Part shown: positions 10,534 to 18,996 of the stretch, in pieces
Layout of the letters: each line of letters starts with the position of its first letter
Position numbering within the stretch: the first letter of the stretch is position 1
Assembly (NCBI GenBank): GCA_027596035.1
Contig: JADGJA010000300.1
Location: 1-24,957 of the forward strand
Reading direction: 5' to 3'
From: Thoreauomyces humboldtii
Lineage: Eukaryota > Chytridiomycota > Chytridiomycetes > Spizellomycetales > Powellomycetaceae
DNA length: 24,957 nucleotides
Notes under the pieces: model-generated
What the model was told of the DNA's origin: nothing
The model's database searches: none
Seen by the model: the letters and a program-made list of their open reading frames with translations, nothing else
Made by a program: the position numbers and the translations under genes

Positions 10534-11595
10534 ATGAGGTCTCTGATAGCCATCGCAGCCGTTAGCGGTTTGGTTGTCACGGTCGTCGCAATAGCCTTGG
10601 AGTTCATCAAAAACCAGGACTGGTTCGAGGAGCAGCACGGTCATGGCCACGAGCACTCGCACCCCCAGCGCTCTCAGCGCTCTCAGACCGTCCAGGAACG
10701 CATGATCCAAAGGGAGCAGGAGAGGAAGAACGAGCAGGACAGGATGAGGGAGGAACACGCCCGTCAGGTCGTCGAGCAGCAGAACGGCTTCGGGGTAGAG
10801 GATCCCACCACGCTGCGTAGGAGGAAGCAGGGAACCCATCCTCCCGCAGGATCTTCCGCCCCCACGTCTACTGGGCAGCAGGCCACCCAGGCACGAGACG
10901 TCTCGCCGCATTCGTTACCAGACATCCCGTCGCCACAAGAACCCTCGACCGATCTCATCGATCTGACCAATGGTCCCGCGCCCGTCCCGGCCATCCTCTC
11001 CTCCAACGCTTCTGACGCCGGCAGCGAGACAGCCTCCGCAATCGCTGAAGACGTCCGCACTCTCAAACAGGATCTGCTTGCTCGCCGCGCCCTCCTTCAG
11101 CAAAAGCTCAGTCAACTAGGGTGGACCGAGGAGCAGGTCCGTGGCCTTGTTCCGGACGAGATCCTAATGGAGGAAATGGACGTCCCTACGTCAGCAACGC
11201 TGGCGGAATCGGCTCGAGGAGAAGTCGCCTCCGGCGTTTCCGCTCCCGTTTCGAGTTCGTTTGATGTCGCCGACGTCTTTTCTGACCTCGCCACTTCCCC
11301 ATCTCCTGCGTCCTTTCCGATGTCGACTCTGCAGGTGGACCGAATAGCCACACATTCAGATCAGGAGACCTTCGACGTGCAATCCTTTGCCAGTATGCCT
11401 CCGACCCTTCTCATGCCAGCTTCCCTCAATCGGTTCGATCAAGACGATGAGAACGAGGTGATCGAGGCTTCCCCTTCAGTCATCGGCACGGAGCTTTCGT
11501 TCGTTCACGAGGACGGCGCAGCGTCAGTGCACTCGATGGATAGCAGTTGGTCCACTGTTGATGCCCCGCCTGCAGGGTTCGATGGGAGCCATTAG
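10534..11595 (+). CDS. Single-span membrane protein with His-rich and coiled-coil segments, unknown function
   Basis: Not recognised. Intronless, 353 aa from the ATG at 10534. That start puts a hydrophobic helix (SLIAIAAVSGLVVTVVAIAL, about residues 3-22) at the N-terminus as a likely signal anchor; an in-frame ATG at 10459 would add 25 residues that spoil this. It is followed by a His-rich HGHGHEHSH (35-43), which may bind metal, SQRSQRSQ repeats, and a charged coiled coil (about 46-85, ERMIQREQERKNEQDRMREE). A second predicted helix (about 174-217) contains LLARRALLQQKLSQLGWTEE, and the acidic, Ser-rich tail looks disordered. The layout suggests an N-terminally anchored cytosolic-facing protein of the ER or outer mitochondrial membrane (inference). 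Confidence 0.75.
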   Translation: MRSLIAIAAVSGLVVTVVAIALEFIKNQDWFEEQHGHGHEHSHPQRSQRSQTVQERMIQREQERKNEQDRMREEHARQVVEQQNGFGVEDPTTLRRRKQGTHPPAGSSAPTSTGQQATQARDVSPHSLPDIPSPQEPSTDLIDLTNGPAPVPAILSSNASDAGSETASAIAEDVRTLKQDLLARRALLQQKLSQLGWTEEQVRGLVPDEILMEEMDVPTSATLAESARGEVASGVSAPVSSSFDVADVFSDLATSPSPASFPMSTLQVDRIATHSDQETFDVQSFASMPPTLLMPASLNRFDQDDENEVIEASPSVIGTELSFVHEDGAASVHSMDSSWSTVDAPPAGFDGSH

Positions 11596-11697
11596 TCATG
11601 GCTGAAATACTTTGAATGAGAAACGCTCTTGACACACAAGTCGCTAAACTGGATGACATTTGAGCGCAAACAAGTTATGTACAGAAGGTCGTGGGGC

Positions 11698-12297
11698 CTA
11701 ATTCGCGGCTTGAGGAGTTGGCTGCGAGTGATGCATGATGTCCTGAAAGGTGTGATGCAACCATAACATGAGTGCTGACATTGCCTCCATGCCCCAACAA
11801 GAGAATACGGCCTAACCTTCCACGTGGACTGCGTGTCAGTAAGCTCCCTCTGAAGCTTGGTACCAGCGCGCTCCAAAGCAACAATCTCCCTTTCGCTATC
11901 CGCCTTGCGAGTGTCAAGTTCCTTTACCAGACCGGACAGAGGTTCCTGGATGAACCTGACGATTGCATCCACAGTTTTTCGCAATTGTCAGCATCTCGAG
12001 AGAGAGTTGAACGGTGAAACCGAAGAAATGGCTCACATTTTTCCAACTGCGCGATACGCTGAGACACCTTCGCCGAGGGACCGAAGCTCCTTAACCGTGA
12101 GTTCGCATACTCGCTTTTCCCTCTCCCTGGCTTGCAGCTGGCCTCGAACCATGCCCAGTTGACGACCGGTCTCGACCATCTTCTCTTGGATCTCCTGCAT
12201 GACCTGCAATGCCATCAAATTCAGTTGTGCTCTGTACGGCTCGGATCAAGTCAAGAGAGGCACGCACCCTTTGGGCCAGTTCTGGTGTCATGGACAT
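11698..12297 (-). CDS. PFD1: Prefoldin subunit 1 (beta-type)
   Basis: Prefoldin is a hexameric co-chaperone that passes unfolded actin and tubulin to the TRiC/CCT chaperonin. Subunit 1 is one of the four beta-type subunits. Exons: 12297-12268, 12203-12037, 11955-11817, 11742-11698 (126 aa, a normal length); introns 64, 81 and 74 nt. Two helices form the coiled-coil arms: residues about 11-45 (VMQEIQEKMVETGRQLGMVR...) and about 75-115. Between them lies the beta-hairpin stretch YRAVGKMFIQEP, matching the V-G-K/R-MF motif of the beta class. The start MSMTPELAQ has a second in-frame ATG two codons later. The ArgRS gene starts 280 bp away in the opposite direction. Confidence 0.88.
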
Positions 12298-12577
12298 GTC
12301 TGCGTGGGTGTTCGATCGTTTTTCGGCGGTACTGATGCGTTGCGTCGGTCGGATGAGGATTGCTTGGACGGCCAGCTTCAGGCACGCGAACAGGGGCGAC
12401 GCTGGTTGGTGGCTGGTGACTTGTCTTTTTCGTCTCGTCTTTCTTGGTCCCCCCGCTTGCTACCTTACAGAACGGTCTTTACCAAGGGCGAGATCTTGTT
12501 CCCAGGAGGTTGTTATTCACAGGAGAACGAAAGCAGTACCTGGTAGCAACGGAACCCACGGCTTCAACACTGGAATC

Positions 12578-14503
12578 ATGAGTCTCTTGAAGCTTCTTTA
12601 CCCTCGCGTACTCGCCGCAATCAAGGCCACGTCGGCCGCGGCGGCAGAGATCCCACACATTGCCGATTGTGCGTTCATCCCGTCAGGCGGACCCCGTGCT
12701 GGGAGCGACATCCGTGTTCAGGGTCTCTTGCAGGCTGCAATGCGTCTGAATCTGGATCCTCGGCAGTTTGCCTCCGACATCATCACGAACCTCGACATCA
12801 ACACAATCGGTGTGGCATCCGTCGATGGACCGGGCTTTGTCACCATCAAGCTGGACGACACTTGGTTGTCCAAGCGCCTCGAGCAAACGTTCTGGTCCGG
12901 TGACAAACGTTTGGGAGCGGAGGAGCAGAAAGAAAGGATCGTCATCGATTACTCGTCCCCCAACCTGGCAAAGGAGATGGTAAGGTGGAGGGCAAAAACA
13001 AGCAGTTGTTGCTACACTCTAAATCTGACAGTCAACTGTTCTGCAGCACGTCGGTCATCTTCGATCTACCATCATCGGGGATGCTCTTGCCCGATGTCAC
13101 GGGTTCGTCGGCGCAGACGTTATCCGTCAGAACCACGTCGGGGACTGGGGAACACAATTTGGCATGCTGATCGCGCACGTTTACGACTCGGAAGACGTCG
13201 ACCTGCAACAACTGCAGGGCCTCGAGCAACTTTACGTTGCAGCCAAAGTCCGCTTCGACAACGAACCCGAGTTCATGGAACGCGCCCGCAACTATGTGGT
13301 CAAACTCCAGTCTGGCGACCCAGACATGCTGAAGAAATGGGAGGAGATTGTCGATGTATCCCTGCGCCATGCACAAGTGCGTTACGATGCACCTTAATCT
13401 GATCGTAGCAATGCTAATGCGAACAGTATGCTGATCAATCTTGGGCTTTGCAGGAACTTTATGATACGTTGAATGTTCTGCTGAAGCGAGAGGACGTCTG
13501 TGGAGAGTCCTTTTACAATCACGACCTCAACAATGTTGTTAGCGATCTCGACAAGACTGGCCTATTGCTTGTCGATCAGGGAGCAAAGGTGGTCCTGACA
13601 CCCATGTACCAGAAGGACTTCGGAAAGAACAAGCCAATCTTCATGGTCGAGAAGGGCAACGGTGGCTTTGGCTATGCTGCTACGGACCTTGCTGCTATCC
13701 GCCACCGTGTTCGAAACCTTCAAGGCAAGCGTCTTCTGTACGTCATCGACAACCGACAGTCTCTTCACTGCCGTCAGCTGTTTGACGTTGCTTCTCGGGG
13801 CGGCTTCCTTCCCGAGGACGTCTCTGCCGTCCACGTCGGCTTCGGCACCATGATGGGCAAGGACAAGAAGCCGTTCAAGACCCGAACAGGCGGGACCGTA
13901 AAGCTCGCAGAGCTTATTTCTTCGGCTCAGGAGCGCGCGGCTGTCCTCGCGGGCGAGAAGAACGCAAAGCGACCCGAGGGTGACCGTTTCTCTGAGGCTG
14001 AGCTGAAGGACATCGGCAACAAGGTCGGAGTTGGAGCCGTCAAGTATGCCGACCTCTCCAAAAACCGAGACAAAGACTACATCTTCGACCTTGAGTCCAT
14101 GCTCCAGTTCGAGGGAAACACCGCGCCGTACCTCATGTACGCCTACACTCGAGCCCGGTCGGTGGCCCGAGGAGCCGCGGCTGCCGCCACAGCGGAATCG
14201 GACGGAGCGATCCCTGTGGCTCCCGTGAACCTCGCTCAGCCCGCCGAACACACCTTGGCCCTCACCCTTCTCATGTTCCCTGACGAGCTCCTCGCCGTTC
14301 TCGCGACATCCCAACCTCACCACCTCTGCACATATCTGTATCGCCTGTCCCAGGCCTACACAAAGTTCTACGACACGTGTCCGGTCATCCGAGCCCCCGA
14401 CGCGGCCACGCGCGCTTCCCGTTTGCGTCTGTGCGAGGCTACCGCGGATATGCTCCGTACAGGACTGTCCCTCCTCGGCATCCAGGTCCTCGAGACGATG
14501 TAA
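12578..14503 (+). CDS. Arginyl-tRNA synthetase
   Basis: Class I synthetase charging tRNA-Arg. Exons 12578-12979, 13047-13376 and 13454-14503 (593 aa); introns 67 and 77 nt in phase 0. Signature stretches: IVIDYSSPNLAKEM, then the HIGH-type motif HVGHLRST (135-142, directly after the first intron), NHVGDWGTQFGML, ARNYVVKLQSGD, GKDKKPFKTRTGG (from 379, the KMSKS-region equivalent), VGAVKYADLSKNR, FEGNTAPYLMYAYTR, and the anticodon-binding helical domain ending ...LGIQVLETM. It resembles the E. coli ArgS/animal-cytosolic type (GDWGTQFGMLIA, GKDxKPFKTR) rather than the Saccharomyces Rrs1 type. The short N-terminus, with no clear presequence, leaves cytosolic versus mitochondrial use open. The open frame continues upstream to 12209, but codons before 12578 show no family similarity. 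Confidence 0.95.
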
Positions 14504-14875
14504 AGATTTGGTTGATTCAAATGCATTTCACAATCATATTCTTCTTCAATCTCGTTTTGCCCGGCAAGTTTCCAATCATGGGAAGCAGTCGGTTTGCACG
14601 GACACGTGCGTACCATACCGTAACCAGGTTCAATCAGTCGTTATTCCAAAACTTTTGTCACAGAATTCGGGTCGCCCCTTGAACGTGTCATGGCATGCGA
14701 GCCCCGGCGCCGTAACCAAGCCCGAGGTGAAAGTCGGGACCCGGGACTGGCCAAGTTCACGGCAATCCTGAGAGCGCCGCTCGCGCCAGCGCGAGGCGAA
14801 CCGAACCCTTGCGCCGTGGTTGCCATGCTGCAGATTTCTGCATACGTGGGATGGTTACCCGACACGCCCCCAGAG
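14504..14875. other. Convergent 3' intergenic region
   Basis: About 370 bp between the ArgRS stop and the stop of the minus-strand small membrane protein. If the last intron of that gene is not removed, its reading frame would run on to 14641 with a low-complexity tail. No repeat or RNA gene seen. Confidence 0.5.
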
Positions 14876-15533
14876 CTAGGCCCTCCGATTGGTGAGCCTC
14901 TCGTAAATTGCGCGGGGCCGCTCCTACGAACCCAAGTTGTCAAACAATCTTCAAGCGAGAGACAAAAGTTTGATGCAGCGGTAGATACCATGACAGCAAG
15001 GTCCTTGGTCGCAGCATAGCCAAGGAGGGACAAGATCACGATCAGGAACGAGTAAATAATAACCTCGTCCTTGTAGCTTCCCAGTTCTAAATGGGGAGGG
15101 CGCAGCGGAGGACATCATCAGACCGTTTCCACTCAAGCAGCAACGACCTGATCGGAAGCAATCAGGTGGGAAACAAGGTTTAAAAAGAAAACTCACGGTA
15201 GCACTCGACCTTCCAGGAGTCCATGGAGGGGTACAGCTTGACAGGTTCTTCATCAAGGTGGTCATCAATGGCGGCGGGAACGCCGGAAGCGGTTGGAAGG
15301 AGGGAAGTGACGACGGGAGGTAGGGCGTCTTCTGCTCGATAGCAAGCTCCGCGCTCCACGCAAAAGTCCTTGTGGCAGAAGTTGCACGATGGGACGGTGA
15401 GGATGGTCGAGTTTGGAGGACAAGAGCATTTGCAGAAGACGGTCGTATTCGCTGCTTGAACGGCTGGAGAAGCGGCGATGACGAGGAGGAGGGAGAAGAG
15501 GAGGAGGACGATCCAAGGCGCCGTTCGAGGCAT
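14876..15533 (-). CDS. Small secretory-pathway Cys-rich single-span membrane protein
   Basis: No named function. Exons 15533-15197, 15086-14989 and 14933-14924 region spliced as 14923-14876 give 160 aa; introns 110 and 65 nt. Residues 1-27 form a signal peptide (hydrophobic LLLFSLLLVIAA, likely cleavage after VQA). The lumenal part carries a compact Cys cluster, FCKCSC, then NST (a glycosylation sequon), then CNFC and DFC, followed by one more Cys, CY. After an acidic linker comes one membrane helix (VIIYSFLIVILSLLGYAA, about 121-138) and a short basic tail (ERPRAIYERLTNRR). The Cys spacing suggests a disulphide-stabilised lumenal domain. Without the second splice the frame continues for about 100 biased residues, which is less protein-like; the 65-nt intron length, standard for this window, favours the short form. 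Confidence 0.7.
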
Positions 15534-16420
15534 TGACGGGAGGAAGACGATCTGTATACACGTCTGTTCGTTTGCGGCGATGTTTCCTCGACAAGGAATC
15601 GATGACTGACACCGGTTGGAATCGATGAGACACGGAGGAGCGGTGACCTCGGACTTTTCGGACGAATCTGCGAGTTGGACACAGTAGCATTAATGATGTG
15701 GGACGCCACCCTTCCGACGTCGGGGAAATACCTCCCTTTCCACTCTCTTCTCTTCCCCCTCGATGCCTCAATGCTCTTTTTACACACACCCAATAAAAGG
15801 GCGAACACCAAATAGTTTAATAGCTACTTCTCAGACATGCAGCGTTGCTGTAAGCTGAGAACCGGTTTGACATGCAGCACTTGTCCGTGTTTTTCCATGT
15901 CAGGATCCATGAAGCTTACCCTCGAATTACCACGAATTGTAGATAAGCCTTCGGATGTGCCTCACGCACGACACGAGAGCTGTGATGTGGAAGCGTTTCC
16001 ACGGAGGCGGGGGAGCAGTCTTCGTTGTGGTCGGTCACCTTGTACTGTATACGTATACAGTACAAGGTACGATCATGTAAAACAGATTATGTTCTTGACT
16101 GATGAAGAAAAATATGGAATGTTCCTGCGGTAACTTGCGAAAACGTTTCACAGTCTCACAAACGACGGGGCTGTGTCGCGCCTTCTGCGTGCTCTCTTTT
16201 CCCCCTTTTTTTCGGGGTGGCTGAACTTTCATAACAGCCTTGACCTGTATTTACTGTGGGTGCTGTACGCACCAGAGGCCAGGAGGAGAGTCGAGCATCC
16301 CGCCTCGGTTTTCCGCAGCTATACAAGTAGACAACCGGCGTGCAGCACACTACAAGTCGAACGGCGTTCTGGAATATCGTCTGCCCCCACTCTTCCTACA
16401 GGGTATTCTGCGCAATCACT
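15534..16420. promoter_or_regulatory. Divergent promoter region of the small membrane protein and the chitin deacetylase
   Basis: An 887-bp gene-free stretch. It contains a CCAATAAAAGG stretch near 15789, a 32-bp perfect palindrome at 16037-16068, a pyrimidine tract (TCCCCCTTTTTTT region, about 16198-16213) and a TATACAAG TATA-like site at 16320-16327, about 95 bp before the deacetylase start. Open frames here show no domain features. Confidence 0.5.
16037..16068. repeat. 32-bp perfect palindrome
   Basis: The left arm ACCTTGTACTGTATAC (16037-16052) is followed at once by its exact reverse complement GTATACAGTACAAGGT (16053-16068), with no spacer; flanking bases do not continue it. It lies 353 bp upstream of the chitin deacetylase start and about 500 bp upstream of the divergent gene. 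It could be a symmetric binding site or a cruciform-forming sequence. With no spacer it is not a typical terminator hairpin. Confidence 0.95.
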
Positions 16421-18396
16421 ATGCGTGCCTCTATCGCTTTGCTTTCGACTGGCATTCTCGCTTCCTGCGCGACCGCCGTTCTCGCACAAGAGGGAACTAG
16501 CACCGGCGCACCCACAGTGCAAGTCAACTACAAGTGCGATCCCACTGTCTGCAAACCTCCCAGCTGCTTCTGCTCGTCCCAGAACCCTCCGGGCGGTCTT
16601 GACCCAAAGACTATCCCTCAGTTCATAACTCTCAGTAAGCTCATGTCTGACCGAGGAGGCATCATTCGATGCAACGGCGCTGACCCTTGGCTTTGCAGCC
16701 TTCGACGATGCTGTCAATGAGCCTATCTGGGATGTCATCCAGAACATGACTCAGGGATGGGCGCCCAATCCGAACGGATGCCCGCATGCGTCGACGTTCT
16801 TCCTCTCCAACGAATACACCGACTACCAGTACGTGACGGAGCTCCACGCCATGGGACATGAAGTTGGTATGATGCGGCCATGGAACAAAGCTGTGTACCT
16901 GGAAGCTTTTAACTAACGTTGGGCGGCTGCCTTCAGCTGTGCACACCGTTAACCACGTCGGAAACCCTCCACTCATCGAAATCCAGGCTAGCCAGCAGAT
17001 CACCAACGCATTTGCCGGCATCCCTAAAAACCAGCTCATTGGGTTCAGACATCCTTTCTTGGCCTTCGACGGCGCATCGTTCGATGAACTCTACGTGAGT
17101 TCAGCAAAGTGATTCTCCGTCGATGTGTAGCTCATGAATTCGTTGCTAGGGCTTGGGTACATTCCTGTATGACTCTTCCATGCCCGTTGACTCTGCTGCC
17201 TCTGCGGGGTGGCCGTATACGCTCGACTACGGGCCAGCTGTCGGCTGCGTTTCTGGAACATGCGATGTATGTTTTCGCAACGTTAAACATGTGATCTCTC
17301 AACATGGGGCTATAACTGCGTCGTTCTTAGGGAAACTTCACATATCCGGGACTTTGGGAAGTCCCGTTGTTTACTTTGATCAACACGGATTTGACCGAGA
17401 ATTCGCCCATGGATCCGAACCCTGTTCCTGGCGGTACTGCGGGCGAGCCCACCGCCGCCGAGATTCTGGCGCTACTGAAGTTCAACTTCCTTCGGCATTA
17501 CAACGGGACGCGTAGCCCCATGGGTATCTACATCCACGCTGCGACACAGATTTCGCTGCCCGATCGTCTCGCTGCTTTCACTGGGTTCCTGCAGTGGGTG
17601 CAAGATAACTACGTCGATGATGTTTACTGGGTAAACAACCAGCAACTCATCTCTTGGATGCTGAACCCGACAACGCTTGTTGACTCCAAGCTGAGTCCCA
17701 CGCTCGGATGCCACCTTCCCGCTATTGCACCTGGAAACACGGAAATCTGCGACGGAATCAACAATCAAGGAGTCACCGGCGTGGTGAGATATAACCCCCG
17801 TTGATTTGGACACGTGCACGGCACCTCATCTCACGTTATCGCATACTCAGCAATCCGCTCCGGATACGCCCGCTGTCTTGGAGTCGTGCGCGTTCCCCCC
17901 GTATACATACTTTTCGACTTGTTTTGGCTGTCCGAGCATCGTGCCAAACATCTCCCAAGCCCTCCCGCCTCGTACAGCCGGCCGCACACTTATCCCAGAT
18001 GCAGGATGCGGAGCTCAAGTTTGGGATCCCATTGCCGCCACCGTAAGTCTCATCCCTCGTGCTTCTCACTCAACGCAATGCTCATGTGCTTTCGTTCCAA
18101 TCTTTGTTAAGTGCGTGAGCCTGTCCCGTCCAGGAAATGCACCCACTCCGGCCGCAAATCTGCCAATCCCTGCAGGGAAGAAGGGAGTCTTCCTTGCTGG
18201 CACCGCACCCGTCATTCCTCCTGCGGCTACCTCCAGCGCTGGCAGTGGCGCTGCTACCGGAACAGCCGGTAACGGCAGCAACGGTACCGGCGTGCGGGGA
18301 GCCGCAAAGTCGGCCGGTGAAGCGGTTTCTTTGTGGTCCGGGCTCGTCGCCATGGTTGCTGCAGCTGCAGCTGGGCTTGCTGCCATCGGACTGTAG
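16421..18396 (+). CDS. GPI-anchored chitin deacetylase-like polysaccharide deacetylase
   Basis: Carbohydrate esterase family 4 (NodB fold) removes N-acetyl groups from chitin, giving chitosan. Exons: 16421-16634, 16699-16866, 16937-17094, 17150-17266, 17331-17783, 17851-18042, 18112-18396 (528 aa); introns 55-70 nt. A signal peptide (1-22, cleaved after VLA) precedes a Cys-rich entry (CDPTVCKPPSCFCSS). Catalytic motifs: TFDDA (72-76; both Asp kept), the metal pair H130/H134 in HTVNH, FRHPF (164-168), LYDSSMP (186-192) and IYIHA (285-289). The FDDA, FRHPF and YDSS forms resemble arthropod-type deacetylases more than the TFDDGP form of classical fungal Cda enzymes. A second Cys-rich stretch (CAFPPYTYFSTCFGC) follows. 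A Ser/Thr/Gly-rich linker and a hydrophobic C-terminus (LVAMVAAAAAGLAAIGL) indicate a GPI anchor, so the protein acts at the plasma membrane or wall. Substrate is inferred from the family. Confidence 0.9.
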
Positions 18397-18996
18397 AACT
18401 TTCTGGAGATCGCAAAGTGCCTCTCCGCATCAGAGTATGTGCAGAATTTCCACTTTGATCTATTGCCGCCCCTGCTTCTTTTTTGTTATCGGTTACACCT
18501 TAGTACATGCCCAAGGCCGGAAGGCCGCAATACGTATCTCAACGCGTTCAGTCCTTTGCCTGACGCGTCGGACCAAGATCCTATGCACAGGAGTTCTCTT
18601 TGCTCAAGTGGCTGGTTCCCTTGCCCCGTAGCGGGAGCTCGATGACGAAGTCCAGTTCGTTTATTTGATGTCGAAGATTCTGAGCGTGCAAACCCGCAAT
18701 CTGGCATTGAGAGTTCGTTGCCACTTTCCTTATGGTTGAGACGCAGTCCCTCCAGAGAATCATGTGCAACTGCGCGCCGCGAGGCAATCCGGCACCTGTC
18801 CAACAAAGACGCTCGCGAATTTGCCAAAATGCTTCCTCAAACTAACGGAAAGCTCAACTACAGCACGGCACTTCACGACGAAAGAACTTCGATCGTCTTA
18901 TAAAACACTGCGGGCCCTCAGTGTCCTTAGTTGCCGCGGGTATAATACACACGCGAGCCCAAGTCCGTATTCCGCCAGTAGCCTTCCCGTTGACCA
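18397..18996. promoter_or_regulatory. Intergenic region upstream of the JmjC gene
   Basis: Six hundred bp containing the 3' end of the deacetylase gene and the promoter of the next. TATAATA at 18941-18947, 56 bp before the ATG, is a plausible TATA element. No supported coding exon was found. Confidence 0.4.

Noticed and set aside
12209..12577. N-terminal extension of ArgRS to 12209
   Set aside because: The frame is open, but the residues before the ATG at 12578 are unlike any ArgRS or targeting sequence, and the extension would overlap PFD1 exons on the other strand.
13562..14323. Minus-strand open frame of 253 codons
   Set aside because: Antisense shadow of the highly conserved ArgRS third exon.
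14641..14875. Long C-terminal tail for the small Cys-rich membrane protein
   Set aside because: It requires retaining a good 65-nt intron; the tail is Arg/Gly/Ser-biased and not protein-like.
18397..18996. Short open frames between the deacetylase and the JmjC gene
   Set aside because: All are under 170 codons, overlap on several frames and show no conserved motif or convincing splice partner.
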